Shown here: positions 16,856 through 26,962 of the stretch, in pieces
How positions within the stretch are numbered: the first letter of the stretch is position 1
Layout: every line of letters begins with the position of its first letter
Assembly (NCBI RefSeq): GCF_034313965.1
Contig: NZ_JAVIWQ010000002.1
Location: 2,294,001-2,358,000 of the forward strand
DNA: 64,000 bases
Source of the DNA: Herbaspirillum sp. RTI4
Lineage (GTDB): Bacteria > Pseudomonadota > Gammaproteobacteria > Burkholderiales > Burkholderiaceae_D
Direction of reading: 5' to 3'
Notes under the pieces: model-generated
What the model was told of the DNA's origin: nothing
Seen by the model: the letters and a program-made list of their open reading frames with translations, nothing else
The model's database searches: none
Program-made: the position numbers and the translations under genes

Positions 16856-19800
16856 TTACACAAAACCCATCGCTGAATCCAATAGCTTTATCGTTCTCGA
16901 TAAATACGCCAAGGAATGGCAGTGCAATGAAAGTTACCAGAGCGAAGGCGATCTGGAGCGGGAGTTCATTCAGGACTTGCAGAATCAGGGCTACGAATAT
17001 GCTCCCGGTATAAACGCGCCCGATAAGCTGCTGTCCAACGTGCGCGAGCAGTTGCAGGCATTGAACAACATGCAGTTTGCCGACGGTGAGTGGCTACGTT
17101 TCGTGGAGGCGTGGTTGGACAGGCCCAGCGACAGCATCGTCGATAAAACGCGCAAAATCCATGATGACTATATCCATGATTTTGTGTTTGACGATGGCCA
17201 TATTCAGAACATCTACCTGCTGGATAAAAAGAACATTGCCCGCAACAAGGTGCAAGTCATCAAGCAGTTTGAGCAAACCGGCAGCCACGCCAACCGCTAC
17301 GATGTGACGATCTTGGTCAATGGCCTGCCCTTGGTGCAGGTGGAGCTTAAAAAGCGCGGCGTAGCCATTCGTGAAGCATTCAATCAGGTGCATCGTTACA
17401 GCAAGGAGAGCTTTAACAGCGGGCATTCTTTATTCAAATATTTGCAGATGTTTGTCATTTCCAACGGCACCGACAGCCGTTATTTTGCCAACACCACGGC
17501 GCGCAACAAAAATAGCTTCGACTTCACCATGAACTGGGCGAAGGCCGATAACGGCCTGATCAAAGACCTGAAAGACTTTGCCGCTACCTTCTTCCAGAAA
17601 AATACCCTGCTAAATGTGTTGCTGCATTACTCGGTGTTTGATGTGAGTGATACCTTGCTGGTGATGCGCCCATACCAGATTGCCGCCACAGAGCGCATTT
17701 TGTGGAAAATCAACAGCGCCTTTCAAGCCAAGAACTGGAGCAATCTTGAGGGCGGTGGCTTTATCTGGCATACCACCGGCTCGGGCAAGACCCTGACCAG
17801 TTTTAAGGCGGCGCGTTTGGCCACCGAACTGGATTTCATCGACAAGGTTTTCTTCGTGGTGGATCGTAAAGATCTGGATTATCAAACCATGAAGGAATAC
17901 CAGCGCTTTTCGCCGGATAGTGTGAACGGTTCTGACAGCACCGCCGGCCTCAAACGTAATCTGGATAAAGACGACAACAAGATCATCGTTACCACTATCC
18001 AGAAGCTCAATAACCTGATGAAGAGCGAAGGCGACCTTCCCATCTACAACAAGCAGGTAGTGTTTATTTTTGATGAGTGCCACCGCAGCCAGTTTGGTGA
18101 AGCACAGAAAAACCTGAAGAAGAAGTTTAAGAAGTTTTATCAGTTCGGCTTTACCGGCACGCCGATCTTCCCGCAAAATGCTCTAGGCGCAGAAACGACC
18201 GCCAGCGTGTTTGGTCGTGAACTGCATTCGTACGTGATCACCGACGCGATTCGTGATGAGAAGGTGCTCAAGTTCAAGGTGGACTACAACGATGTTCGCC
18301 CGCACTTCAAAGCCATTGAAAGCGAACAGGACGAGAAAAAACTCAGCGCGGCGGAAAATAAGCAAGCCTTGTTGCACCCCGACCGTATTCGGGAAATATC
18401 ACAGTACATCTTGAATAACTTCCGGCAAAAAACCCATCGCTTGCAAGCGGGTGCCAAGGGTTTTAATGCCATGTTTGCCGTGAGCAGCGTGGATGCAGCC
18501 AAGCTGTATTACGAGTCGTTCAAGGATTTGCAAAAAGGCAGTGATAAGCCACTGAAAGTCGCCACCATCTTCTCGTTCACGGCCAATGAAGAACAGGATG
18601 CCGTAGGCGATATTCTTGATGAAAGCTTTGATGTTTCGGCAATGAATAGCAGTGCCAAAGAGTTTTTAAGCGCGGCCATCGCTGACTATAACGCGCTGTT
18701 CAAAACCAACTTCAGCGTGGATAGCAATGGTTTTCAAAACTATTACCGCGATCTTGCCAAGCAAGTTAAGACTAAGGAAATCGACCTGCTGATTGTGGTG
18801 GGCATGTTCCTGACCGGCTTTGACGCCCCCACGCTGAACACCTTGTTTGTTGATAAAAACTTGCGCTACCACGGTTTGATGCAGGCCTATTCGCGCACCA
18901 ACCGTATTTACGATGCCACTAAAACCTTCGGCAATATCGTTACCTTCCGCGATTTGGAACAGGCGACCATCGATGCCATCACCTTGTTTGGCGATAAAAA
19001 CACCAAAAACGTCGTGCTGGAGAAGAGCTACAAGGAATTCATGGAAGGCTTTACCGATGTGGTTACCGGTGAGGCTCGGCGTGGCTTTGTGGAAGTTGTG
19101 AGGGAGTTGGAACAGCGCTTTCCTGACCCTGCAGCCATTGAAAAAGAGTCCGACAAAAAGGCCTTCGCGAAATTGTTTGGCGAGTATTTGCGCGTTGAGA
19201 ACGTGCTGCAAAACTACGATGAATTTGCCAGCCTGAAGGCCTTGCAAAACGTCGACATAAATGACCCTGTGGTAGTTGAGGAGTTCAAGGCTAAGCATTA
19301 TTTAAGCGATGAGGATCTGGCTGCGCTGCAAGCGATCAAGATACCGGCTGAACGGAAAATTCAGGACTACCGTTCAACCTACAACGATGTTCGCGATTGG
19401 CTGCGTCGGGAAAAATCTTCCACTGAAAAAGAAAAATCCACTATCGATTGGGATGACGTGGTCTTTGAGGTAGATCTGCTGAAGTCACAAGAGATCAACC
19501 TGGACTATATTCTGGAATTGATTTTTGAGAATAGTAAAAAGGTCAAGGACAAAACCTCACTGGTTGAAGACGTACGCCGGGTGATTCGCGCGAGCCTGGG
19601 CAACCGCGCCAAAGAAAGCCTGCTGGTCGATTTTATTAACCAGACCGACCTGGACCAGATTGACGATAAGGCCAGTGTGATAGACGCCTTCTTCACTTTT
19701 GCCCAAGCGGAACAACAGCGTGAGGCACAAGAGTTGATTAACGCCGAGAACCTGAATGCAGAGGCGGCCAGACGCTACATCGCCACCTCGCTAAAACGTG

Positions 19801-19949
19801 AGTTCGCCAGCGACAATGGCACTGAACTCAATACCGTTCTGCCCAAGATGAGCCCGCTGAATCCGCAATACCTGACCAAAAAGCAAAGCGTGTTCCAGAA
19901 AATCGCTGCTTTCGTTGAGAAGTTCAAAGGTGTGGGTGGGCAGGTCTAG
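16848..19949 (+). CDS. hsdR: Type IC restriction endonuclease subunit HsdR
   Basis: HsdR is the ATP-driven DNA translocase and nuclease of the type I system. From the ATG at 16848 it has 1033 residues (EcoR124I HsdR: about 1038). The nuclease motif is complete: Asp152, Glu166 and Lys168 (VELKK), and a Q180-xxx-Y184 motif, at positions one residue off those of EcoR124I. Walker A TTGSGKT is at 309-315 and the DECH box at 409-412, followed by SF2 helicase motifs and the C-terminal HsdM-contact region. It is convergent with the relaxase gene, 52 bases away. No lesion is seen. Confidence 0.96.
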   Translation: MVDYTKPIAESNSFIVLDKYAKEWQCNESYQSEGDLEREFIQDLQNQGYEYAPGINAPDKLLSNVREQLQALNNMQFADGEWLRFVEAWLDRPSDSIVDKTRKIHDDYIHDFVFDDGHIQNIYLLDKKNIARNKVQVIKQFEQTGSHANRYDVTILVNGLPLVQVELKKRGVAIREAFNQVHRYSKESFNSGHSLFKYLQMFVISNGTDSRYFANTTARNKNSFDFTMNWAKADNGLIKDLKDFAATFFQKNTLLNVLLHYSVFDVSDTLLVMRPYQIAATERILWKINSAFQAKNWSNLEGGGFIWHTTGSGKTLTSFKAARLATELDFIDKVFFVVDRKDLDYQTMKEYQRFSPDSVNGSDSTAGLKRNLDKDDNKIIVTTIQKLNNLMKSEGDLPIYNKQVVFIFDECHRSQFGEAQKNLKKKFKKFYQFGFTGTPIFPQNALGAETTASVFGRELHSYVITDAIRDEKVLKFKVDYNDVRPHFKAIESEQDEKKLSAAENKQALLHPDRIREISQYILNNFRQKTHRLQAGAKGFNAMFAVSSVDAAKLYYESFKDLQKGSDKPLKVATIFSFTANEEQDAVGDILDESFDVSAMNSSAKEFLSAAIADYNALFKTNFSVDSNGFQNYYRDLAKQVKTKEIDLLIVVGMFLTGFDAPTLNTLFVDKNLRYHGLMQAYSRTNRIYDATKTFGNIVTFRDLEQATIDAITLFGDKNTKNVVLEKSYKEFMEGFTDVVTGEARRGFVEVVRELEQRFPDPAAIEKESDKKAFAKLFGEYLRVENVLQNYDEFASLKALQNVDINDPVVVEEFKAKHYLSDEDLAALQAIKIPAERKIQDYRSTYNDVRDWLRREKSSTEKEKSTIDWDDVVFEVDLLKSQEINLDYILELIFENSKKVKDKTSLVEDVRRVIRASLGNRAKESLLVDFINQTDLDQIDDKASVIDAFFTFAQAEQQREAQELINAENLNAEAARRYIATSLKREFASDNGTELNTVLPKMSPLNPQYLTKKQSVFQKIAAFVEKFKGVGGQV

Positions 19950-20001
19950 GCGCGCATGAGGTGCGAGCAATGGTGGCCGCCATTTCATAGTGGCCTTGCG
20001 C

Positions 20002-21969
20002 CTACCGGCCAAGTCGCCGCCCCATATCCCAGGTGACCGATGACCCTCGGACAACAGCAGCCACTTGTTGCCCAAGCCGCTGTTCCACCACCGGCCGCCA
20101 TGGCACCAGGCTGAAACCCATGCCGTCGTCCAGCATCGCGAAGCGACCGCTGGCGAGCTGGACTGAGCGACGGTAGATGCCGTTTGCGCGCTCGCCATCG
20201 CGCAGCGGGCGGTGGGCCAGCCCGGTCTCCTGCTGGATCACTTTGCCCGCAGCAGCCAATTCTTGGTTGCGCAAGCTGGATAGCAAGTTGCGCGCTAAAA
20301 CCACACGCGAGCCGCGCCGCTCGGCCAAGCCCTGCTCGACGAGGAAATTGACTCGGCCTTGCAACGCATCACGCACCTGGACGCCGAAGCCGCGTGGCGA
20401 CAGTTCTTTCGCATCGCCCACCATTTGATGGTCCAACCATGTTGCGCCTTGGGCGCCTACTTGCTGTTCGATCGACAGGTGCGAACGCAATTCAATAGTG
20501 CCCCCTGCGGCCCGCTGCGCATCGTGCGCTTGCGTGCGTGACAAGAAGTCAGGCGGTATGCGCCAAACGCCGTCGGTCATGCGCTCCACGGCTCCAGAGC
20601 GGCGCAGCGCTTCGAGTCGGCGCACGTGGGCATCGACCGCAGTTTGCGGATCTGCGGCACCTTCCTGTCGAAGCTGCACAAGATGGTCAGCGCTGCGGTA
20701 GAGACCTTCACGCGCGATTCCGGCGATGTTGCGGTCTACCGCTCGTTCCCGTTCGGCAGGCTTCACTTCCACTATGCCACCCACTGGCAGCGCGGCCAGG
20801 TCCGCGCCAACCGGCAGGCGGACATAGTGCGCGCGGCCGTCGATGCCATCCACCACCAGATAGCCCCGGTCATTGAGTTCGTCGGCCAGACCCTTGGCGG
20901 CGATGCGGCCCAATACTGGTGTTGCCGGCGCAGTTTCCAGTACCAGCTCCCGCTGCTCGCCCCGCAAGGCCTTATGCATCGTGCGCAGGATGTCGCCACG
21001 CTCGCCCATGGTGGTCAATGTTTGTTGCATGCTCGGCGATAGACGCCAGTGGTTCGCGTCGATTCGCCCGGCGAGCTCCATCGCCTCCAGCCGCTGCAAC
21101 CGGGCGCGCAGCACGGTTTGGTACTGCCGGTCGTTGGGCTGCTGGGTCAGGTCCACGATATCCGCGCTGACCTGCCGCAACAGCGTCCGGTCCAGGCTCG
21201 TCAGCCGCTCCTGCTCGACTTCCCGTAGCTGCCCCTGCCGGATATCCAATTCGGTGCGCGGCCCCAGCCATTCGGTCGCCAGTTCGCTGGCGCGCATGCG
21301 CATGCCGTGCGCCATATAGTCCGGTGCAATCACCAGGTCTTGACCCATGTCTTGACCATTCCTTCGACCAATCCCGGCGTGCCCGCGCAGCACGATGTGC
21401 GTGTGCGGATTGTCCGTATCCCAGTGATCGACAGCCACCCAGTCCAGTTTGGTTTCCAGGTCGGTGGTCATGCGCTGCATGAACTCGCGCGTGTAACCGC
21501 GCAGGTCTTCCAGCTCCCCCGCATCCTCCACCGAGACGATGAAACGGAACTGATGGCGGTCGCCTTTGCCGCGTTCCTCGAAGGCCTTGAGGTCAGCCGT
21601 GTCGGTCTCGGCGCCGTAGGCCTGGCCTCGCTCGCCATCGCGCGTCACGCCGTCGCGTTCGATGTAGCGCAAGTGCGTCGATACGGAATTGGCGCCAACC
21701 TTCTTCAGCACCACAAAACGAGACTTGATGATCACGCGCCGCGCGTCTGCTCCAAGCGTGCGGCCCGCCATGCCTGAAGCCACGCGGCCCCGTCCAAAGG
21801 TCGATGCGGGACGCGCTCCGCGCCCGCCCGAGGACTTCCCACCGGCCTTCGAGACCTGCTTCAGGACTTTCGACACAAAGCGCTGCGCGCGCTGGCCGCT
21901 TTGCGATCCATCCGAGCGCTTAGGTGCGCCCGGCTTGATGCGCAAACGGTCGTCGTCACGCGAGGCCAT
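20002..21969 (-). CDS. DUF3363-type relaxase (VirD2/TraI-like, MOBP group)
   Basis: The relaxase nicks oriT and stays bound to the transferred strand. The 655-residue protein has a basic N-terminus (1-80), a relaxase domain with a candidate catalytic Tyr102 (STHLRYIERDG), and the metal-binding cluster HWDTDNPHTHIV with His182, His189 and His191. The long C-terminal part is DUF3363 (about 260-655). The start at 21969 has GGAGC upstream. Relaxases with DUF3363 are standard in Tn4371-type ICEs. All key residues are present, so mobilisation functions may still be intact even without an integrase. Confidence 0.92.
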   Translation of the reverse strand: MASRDDDRLRIKPGAPKRSDGSQSGQRAQRFVSKVLKQVSKAGGKSSGGRGARPASTFGRGRVASGMAGRTLGADARRVIIKSRFVVLKKVGANSVSTHLRYIERDGVTRDGERGQAYGAETDTADLKAFEERGKGDRHQFRFIVSVEDAGELEDLRGYTREFMQRMTTDLETKLDWVAVDHWDTDNPHTHIVLRGHAGIGRRNGQDMGQDLVIAPDYMAHGMRMRASELATEWLGPRTELDIRQGQLREVEQERLTSLDRTLLRQVSADIVDLTQQPNDRQYQTVLRARLQRLEAMELAGRIDANHWRLSPSMQQTLTTMGERGDILRTMHKALRGEQRELVLETAPATPVLGRIAAKGLADELNDRGYLVVDGIDGRAHYVRLPVGADLAALPVGGIVEVKPAERERAVDRNIAGIAREGLYRSADHLVQLRQEGAADPQTAVDAHVRRLEALRRSGAVERMTDGVWRIPPDFLSRTQAHDAQRAAGGTIELRSHLSIEQQVGAQGATWLDHQMVGDAKELSPRGFGVQVRDALQGRVNFLVEQGLAERRGSRVVLARNLLSSLRNQELAAAGKVIQQETGLAHRPLRDGERANGIYRRSVQLASGRFAMLDDGMGFSLVPWRPVVEQRLGQQVAAVVRGSSVTWDMGRRLGR

Positions 21970-22305
21970 GACACAAGCTCCATCGTAGGGTGGCGTACCG
22001 CATCGAAGACGGCACACGGGAAACCTTGAGCCCGTCCGGCTTTGCGCTCCACAACGGCACGCTGGCTGCAAGCCGCCGTGCCGTGCCAAACCCACGTGCA
22101 GACTGCCATTGCGACACGGTACGTGCCGCCCCTTTTATCTTGCCCTCCGCCTTACCCGATCGCTGACGCGACCGGCCCCGACGGTCTGGCTGCGATTGTC
22201 TGCACGGGTGAAGCACCGCAGCCGCAGGCCGTGGTGCAAACGATGTGCAGCGAGATTGCACGAAGAGCGGTATGCAGCGCTGCACGTTCATGGCCTGTCC
22301 CATGT
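21970..22305. other. Gap between relaxase and traF, candidate oriT region
   Basis: This 336-base region upstream of the relaxase holds no gene that I can support. It contains an eight-base inverted repeat, GTGCAGCG at 22245-22252 and CGCTGCAC at 22278-22285, with a 25-base spacer. Relaxase genes often lie next to their origin of transfer, so oriT may be here. No nic consensus was recognised. Confidence 0.3.
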
Positions 22306-22815
22306 TCACCACGTCCATAAAGGTTGCGCGCTGCCGATCACGGCGGAGACAGCCACGGGACCGAAGTACCGGCTGTCAAACGATGCCGGATTGGTTGCAC
22401 TGAGCAGGAACAACTCGCCATCGTGAAGCCGCCGACATTGCTGCCATGCCGACAGTGGACGGCCACGGCCATCTGTTGCATGGACGCCAGCCACCGGTAT
22501 GCCGTCGATGCGAACGATGTGCTTCTCAATGCACACCTGCTGCGGTGACATCGCGCCGATGCGTTTGAGCAGCGGAACGTGCTCAGGCAGGTAGCCACGC
22601 TGCGCAGCCAGCGCGGCGGCGTCTGCCGGAAGCCGAACGAGCACGATGCTGCCGATGTGCAGCGATTCAGGCGGGTCGATGCGATACCAGCCAGGCGGTA
22701 CGCTGTCGCTGGGGTTGTAGACGATGCGCGCCAGTGATGTGTGCAGCGACGGCAAGGCAAGCGCAGCGATGCCGAGGCCAGCGAATAGCGCGACCACAAC
22801 GCGACGGGTGTTCAT
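22306..22815 (-). CDS. traF: Conjugal transfer S26-family peptidase TraF
   Basis: TraF is a periplasm-facing signal-peptidase-like enzyme of the S26 family that matures and cyclises the pilin in IncP-type systems. The 169-residue protein has an N-terminal membrane anchor (about 7-24), the catalytic serine in PSDSVPPGWY (Ser38) and the general-base lysine in LLKRIGA (Lys84). The C-terminal part has SAWQQCRRL and FDSRYFGPV, typical for the family. It overlaps the DUF2840 gene by four bases. Its expected substrate is TrbC, encoded at 8.0-8.4 kb. Confidence 0.92.
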   Translation of the reverse strand: MNTRRVVVALFAGLGIAALALPSLHTSLARIVYNPSDSVPPGWYRIDPPESLHIGSIVLVRLPADAAALAAQRGYLPEHVPLLKRIGAMSPQQVCIEKHIVRIDGIPVAGVHATDGRGRPLSAWQQCRRLHDGELFLLSATNPASFDSRYFGPVAVSAVIGSAQPLWTW

Positions 22816-23345
22816 CGCAGCACCTCGCCCGCGAGGTAAGCCGCATGCCGTTCGACCGTATAAGCCGGTAGTGGTAGCCGCGCAGACAGCCGGTTGCCCA
22901 ACGTGCGCCAGTACGCGGGCGACACGGTAACCGGATCGATGCCGAGCGTTTCGATGGCGTCGATCTGCGGCAGAACTGACTGCACTTGCTGTTCGCCTTC
23001 GGCGTGCAGCAACAGGCGCGCACCAGGTTGGATGCCAGCGATGCGCTGCACCGCATCGAGTGGCGTGCAGGTTTGCAGCACCAGGAGCTGCCAGCGCGTC
23101 GTGCCGTAGTCGTTGGACGCCCAGCGCACGCGGCAGAACAATGCGGCAGGCAGGAACAGCGCGCAGCGCCGCCAGCGGTCTAGGCGCAGCTCACGAACTG
23201 GATGGCCGAAGCGCAGATAGAGGTTGATCCGACGTTCGACGAACGCCAGCGACACGCGCGTCAGCGGCGTGCTATTCGTGACGTTTGAAAACACGGGACT
23301 TGGTATGGGTGGTGCGTTGCTGGCCGCCTTTAATATTGCACTCAT
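22812..23345 (-). CDS. DUF2840 protein of the ICE core
   Basis: This 177-residue protein matches DUF2840, a family found almost only next to parA and traF in Tn4371-type ICEs and related elements. It has a basic central part (RINLYLRFGHPVRELRLDRWRR, about 38-60) and no clear catalytic motif or membrane segment. It overlaps its neighbours on both sides by four bases (RHH-like gene and traF), so it is made together with them. Function is unknown. Confidence 0.85.
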   Translation of the reverse strand: MSAILKAASNAPPIPSPVFSNVTNSTPLTRVSLAFVERRINLYLRFGHPVRELRLDRWRRCALFLPAALFCRVRWASNDYGTTRWQLLVLQTCTPLDAVQRIAGIQPGARLLLHAEGEQQVQSVLPQIDAIETLGIDPVTVSPAYWRTLGNRLSARLPLPAYTVERHAAYLAGEVLR

Positions 23346-23587
23346 GATTGCTTCTCCGGGAATTCATGTTCCAACAGACCGCGCAGCATCTCGGCCACCG
23401 TGATGCCCCGTGTGAAGGCGTCAACCTTGATGCGGGCGCGCAGCGCCGGCGTCACGTCGATGGTCAGTCTGGCGGTGTAGAGGTCGGCTTTGCCGATGTC
23501 CGCACCGTCGCCTTGGCGCACCCATGCATCGGCATGCGGGTCGGCAGGCGGACGCGCACCAATGGCAACCCGTTTGCTGTTTTTCAT
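23342..23587 (-). CDS. Small RHH-like partition protein next to parA
   Basis: The 81-residue product has a flexible N-terminus (1-37) and a C-terminal segment TARLTIDVTPALRARIKVDAFTRGITVAEMLRGLL region (about 38-72) that reads as a ribbon-helix-helix. Small RHH proteins encoded directly downstream of ParA (ParG/ParR-like) often serve as the DNA-binding partition partner. It overlaps parA and the DUF2840 gene by four bases each. The role as centromere-binding protein is inferred. Confidence 0.75.
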   Translation of the reverse strand: MKNSKRVAIGARPPADPHADAWVRQGDGADIGKADLYTARLTIDVTPALRARIKVDAFTRGITVAEMLRGLLEHEFPEKQS

Positions 23588-24222
23588 CGCGCCATCCTCA
23601 ATACTTCATCGGTGAGCGCTACGATCTCGCGTGCAGCGATGCTGTCTGCGTCAAGTTCACGGGCAAGTCGGCCAGCGGCCACGCTGTCGGCGAATACGAT
23701 GCGTTGCCGAACCTCCGACAACAGCGAGGGCAGCGGTTGATCGGCGAGCGCACCGCGTGCCTCGCGCCCGATCACCGTGGTGCTGACACGCCGGTTGATG
23801 ACGAAGGCCGCGCGCAGCGCCGGCCGAAACACCTGCGCCTCGCGGATCAGCGACACCATCTCGGCGCTGGCCCACACGTCGTAGGGACTGGGTTGCACGG
23901 GAATCAGCACCAGGTCCGCCGCGAGCAGCGCGGAGCGCGCGAGGGCGGCGATCCGGGGCGGGCCATCGATCACGATGTGATCGCAGCGCTTGGCGAGTTC
24001 TGACGCCTCCTGATGCAGTGTTTCTCTTGCCAGACCGACTGCACCGAACAACCTGGGCAGATTGTTCTGGCTACGGCGCTGTGTCCAATCGAGTGCCGAA
24101 CCTTGGGGATCGGCATCGATCAGGATTACTGAGCTGCCTTGCGTTGCCAGCTCACCGGCGATGTGCGTGGCGAGGGTTGTCTTGCCGACCCCGCCTTTCT
24201 GGTTCAACAGTGCAATGATCAT
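23584..24222 (-). CDS. parA: ParA-type partition ATPase
   Basis: ParA ATPases drive plasmid and element segregation. From the ATG at 24222 the protein has 212 residues and begins MIIALLNQKGGVGKTT, with the deviant Walker A box at about 9-16. The Walker A' motif (VILIDADPQGSALDW, about 38-52) and Walker B (HIVIDGPPRI, about 80-89) are present. The first 11 residues of the longer frame have no family match, so the later start is used. The gene heads the unit parA-RHH-DUF2840-traF and lies 206 bases from repA. Confidence 0.93.
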   Translation of the reverse strand: MIIALLNQKGGVGKTTLATHIAGELATQGSSVILIDADPQGSALDWTQRRSQNNLPRLFGAVGLARETLHQEASELAKRCDHIVIDGPPRIAALARSALLAADLVLIPVQPSPYDVWASAEMVSLIREAQVFRPALRAAFVINRRVSTTVIGREARGALADQPLPSLLSEVRQRIVFADSVAAGRLARELDADSIAAREIVALTDEVLRMAR

Positions 24223-24361
24223 GATGTGCGGCCTCCTGCCCGCCGACTTGTCCACAGCGCGCGGGGGCTTCTTATCGTTAGTTTTATAGATTCAAAGTTA
24301 GAACCTAAGTTAGGAAACGCGCAAACCATTGCTGCGAAAGGCTTTTCGACGCGTTCGCACT

Positions 24362-24421
24362 CCTGATAGCACGACAGCACTGCGCCTGATAGCACGAGGA
24401 TTCCCACTCCCGATAGCACGA
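24362..24421. repeat. Three 13-bp direct repeats (iteron-like) between repA and parA
   Basis: CCTGATAGCACGA occurs at 24362-24374 and 24385-24397, and with one change (CCCGATAGCACGA) at 24409-24421. The copies are 23 and 24 bases apart, about two helical turns, all in the same direction, and end seven bases before the repA stop codon. The layout is that of iterons bound by a Rep initiator, so this is a candidate oriV or a ParA/Rep control site. Confidence 0.65.
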
Positions 24422-24427
24422 GCGTAT

Positions 24428-25318
24428 TCACCGTTTGTCCACAGGCTTTGCACCGGCATTGAAGCTGCCACCGGGGCGCAGCGGTGCCGTGGACGGCACG
24501 GCGCGGAAGGTCAGCACCTCCGGCCCATGCCTGGGCCGCAGGACGGCGAGCGTGTAACCGGGCAAGGGTTGCCGCGCCACGATGCAACGCAGGTCGTAGG
24601 CGAAGTCGGTAAAGCGCGCCATGCTGCCGGACTTGCGGTGCAGGTGCGGGAAGTCGAAACGCCAGCCTTCGCGCTGCCAACCACCGTGCTTGCGCACCAG
24701 TCGATACAGCCAGCGCTCGATACCGCCGGTCAGGCGGAAGTAGTTGGCGTCGATCGTCAGCACCAGGCTTTCCTCGAACACCCCGGCATAGAACCAGTCC
24801 GGCAGGATCAGCTCGATGCCCAGCGGCCGGCCTTGGCCGTCCGCACGTTCCTTCCATTCGTTGATCCACGAGAAGCGGTGCAGGCGCCGGGCATTGGCTT
24901 GGCGAATTGATGTGGCTACGCTGGTGGACTGCAAGCGGTCCAGCGCAGCCTTGAGGCGCTGGTAGTCGCGCAGCGACGTGCCGCGACCGATAAAGCGCAG
25001 AATCTCGTAGGGTGTGGCGGCCATGAGCCGCGACGAACGCAACCCCGCATCGCGCGCCTCGACGATCTGGCTGGCGGCCCAGATCAGGATGTCGGCATCC
25101 CATATCGTCGCCAGGCCATGCTCGGCCGTGCCTTCGACCCGCACGGTCACGCTGTTGGTGCGGAAGTCGATCGGCGCCGTGCGCTTGTTCTTGGCCAAGG
25201 AAAAAAACGGATAGGCCATCAAATCTTGCGCATCGCGTGCCGGCAGCGCGCCGGAGAAGGCATGGAACAGTTCGAGTTGTTCGCGCTGCGGATCGTGACT
25301 GAGGTGCCCGATGGCCAT
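24428..25318 (-). CDS. repA: Replication initiator protein A family (RepA)
   Basis: The 296-residue protein matches the replication initiator A (RPA) family found in broad-host plasmids and Tn4371-type ICEs. Typical stretches are LMAYPFFSLAKNKR (about 33-46), ATIWDADILIWAASQI (about 70-85) and RFTDFAYDLRCIVARQPLPGY (about 243-263), and winged-helix regions are expected in between. In an ICE such a protein may allow replication of the excised circle. The iteron-like repeats sit directly at its 3' end. The gene follows the AlpA-like gene by 22 bases. Confidence 0.9.
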   Translation of the reverse strand: MAIGHLSHDPQREQLELFHAFSGALPARDAQDLMAYPFFSLAKNKRTAPIDFRTNSVTVRVEGTAEHGLATIWDADILIWAASQIVEARDAGLRSSRLMAATPYEILRFIGRGTSLRDYQRLKAALDRLQSTSVATSIRQANARRLHRFSWINEWKERADGQGRPLGIELILPDWFYAGVFEESLVLTIDANYFRLTGGIERWLYRLVRKHGGWQREGWRFDFPHLHRKSGSMARFTDFAYDLRCIVARQPLPGYTLAVLRPRHGPEVLTFRAVPSTAPLRPGGSFNAGAKPVDKR

Positions 25319-25340
25319 TGGTAACGGTGTCCATCGCCGA

Positions 25341-25634
25341 TCACCGCGCGCCGGGACGGCGCGCGGTGTGTTGTTCGGCGTATTCGGGATCGGACGTCAT
25401 CTCAAAGCTGCGTGCATCGGCCCAGGCTTCGATGTCGATGACGGCGTACATTACGCGCCGGCCGAATTTGCGAAAGCGCGGCCCGCCGCCGATGACGCGC
25501 TGCTTTTCCAGCGTGCGCGGCGACAGCCGCAGGAATTCGGCGGCTTCGTTGTTGGTCAGGTAACGCGCCGTCTGCGGGGCGGCGGTGGGTGTGGCTGCGG
25601 GTAGGTGTTGCGGCGGTAGCGGTTCGGGTCTCAT
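25341..25634 (-). CDS. AlpA-like helix-turn-helix regulator
   Basis: This protein of about 97 residues has a Pro/Ala-rich N-terminus and a MerR-type HTH: YLTNNEAAEFLRLSPRTLEKQR, then a wing with RFRKFGRRVMYAVIDIEAW. It belongs to the AlpA/excisionase-like regulators that stand before repA in these ICEs. The ATG at 25634 is used because GGAGG lies nine bases before it; the ATG at 25649 would place that box inside the gene. It probably forms an operon with repA. Confidence 0.85.
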   Translation of the reverse strand: MRPEPLPPQHLPAATPTAAPQTARYLTNNEAAEFLRLSPRTLEKQRVIGGGPRFRKFGRRVMYAVIDIEAWADARSFEMTSDPEYAEQHTARRPGAR

Positions 25635-25768
25635 GGCATGTGCCTCCATCGGTCAAGATCGCCGACGAAGCAATCGCCGCCGGATGGAAGCAGTCTCCGG
25701 AAAGTCAGGCGTGTTGTGCAGGGACGTTTTGCGCCGCCGCGCGAACGTCCCTGTACGGCCTTGCCGAA

Positions 25769-26515
25769 TTAGAGTAGGCGGTGGTATCCACCATCCATGA
25801 GCGTTTGCCCGCGCCGGATCATGCGGCGGACCTGGGCGCGCAGATCGCCGTCGTCGTACCAGCGCTCCGTAACGGCGGCGATGCCGAACAACACTTCGGC
25901 CACGCCGCGCTGCGAAGCGCCGGCCAGCGTGCCGTCGAGCGCCTGCAGGGTGCGCATGTGGAGCATTGACGCGCGGCCCGGTCGGCCGGTGGTGATGGCA
26001 GTGAGGTGAACCGTAGCGACATCAAGCAAGGCTAGCTCGGCTTCGATGGTGCGCCAACGCTCAATGAGCTTGCAACCCGCACGCACGGCATAGGCGTAAG
26101 CCATGCCATCTTCCAGTGCGGGAGAGATCGCCATGCGCAGCATGCGATTGACGAGCTGAGTGCTCAACACCAGACGCTTGCCGTCATGCATCAGGTGTTT
26201 GCGACCGGGGACGCGCCAGAGCCGAAACGGTAATGCATCGGCCGGAGGATTGGCATCCGGCGTGACCTGGACGACCGAGGCTGGATCAGGGAACCAATCG
26301 GGGTAAGCATCGCGGGCATTGAGAGCGGGATCTTCCAGCAGGCGCAAGCCCCAGCGCAGCGCATCGTGCTGCGGATGGCGTCGGTGACGTTGCCAGGCGC
26401 GCCGGTATTCCGGGTTGCGCCGCAGGTATTCCCAAGCCAGCCCGGGCCCGTCCAGATGCAGGACATACAGGTAGGCAGCACTAGGGTGCCAGTGAACGGT
26501 ATTCGAATCCGCCAT
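25769..26515 (-). CDS. DUF2285-type protein of the ICE core
   Basis: The 248-residue protein begins with a segment (YEYLRRNPEYRRAW-like, about 28-41) typical for the N-terminal part of DUF2285/DUF6499 ICE proteins. The C-terminal third carries a DNA-invertase-like helical domain (RLVLSTQLVNRMLRM, then DUF2285). The family may bind DNA and is found near repA in Tn4371-like elements; its function is not known. A GAGGAA box precedes the ATG. The gene is probably transcribed alone or with the AlpA-repA unit. Confidence 0.8.
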   Translation of the reverse strand: MADSNTVHWHPSAAYLYVLHLDGPGLAWEYLRRNPEYRRAWQRHRRHPQHDALRWGLRLLEDPALNARDAYPDWFPDPASVVQVTPDANPPADALPFRLWRVPGRKHLMHDGKRLVLSTQLVNRMLRMAISPALEDGMAYAYAVRAGCKLIERWRTIEAELALLDVATVHLTAITTGRPGRASMLHMRTLQALDGTLAGASQRGVAEVLFGIAAVTERWYDDGDLRAQVRRMIRRGQTLMDGGYHRLL

Positions 26516-26962
26516 GTTGTAAATTCCTCTCGAAAAAAAAGGAAGCTAATAGCCATAGGGGGATGTGGGGCGCAAAACCATGTCAGTTTTTGACCGGGGT
26601 GAGTCAACAAGGTTTTTAGTTGATGAAAACAAGGAAGGGGAGTGCGATCCTCAGCCTGCGCCGGCAAATGAATGTCATCCACGCCGATGCACAAGGATTT
26701 GTAAACCTTGGGATGTGTCGTTATCCAAGTCTTGACAACCCCTAAAACCGTTTTTACGCATCTCCGTGAAACAACAGAACCGACAATCCGTAGAAGCGGC
26801 TTGGTGCTCAAATACGGAGACGGACGCGCGCTTCCACGCAACGCCGTACTCCGCCAATCGGTATGAAGCGCATGAAACGAGTAGGCCCCGCATTGAGGTC
26901 ACAGGCTGCGGCGGCAGAACGCAAAAACGCCCCGCTGTTGGACGGGGCATCAAGGGTGAGTA
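26516..26962. other. Non-coding gap before DUF2285
   Basis: 447 bases with no gene that I can support. It should hold the promoter of the DUF2285 gene and ends in the terminator of the DUF736 gene. Confidence 0.5.
26923..26948 (-). terminator. Rho-independent terminator after the DUF736 gene
   Basis: On the minus strand GCCCCG and CGGGGC form a six-base stem around TCCAACAG, followed by a T-run (GTTTTT). It begins 15 bases after the DUF736 stop codon. Confidence 0.75.

Noticed and set aside
24219..25334. Open frame of 371 codons overlapping repA in another frame
   Set aside because: The repA frame matches a known family; this frame is Arg/Pro-rich and low in complexity.
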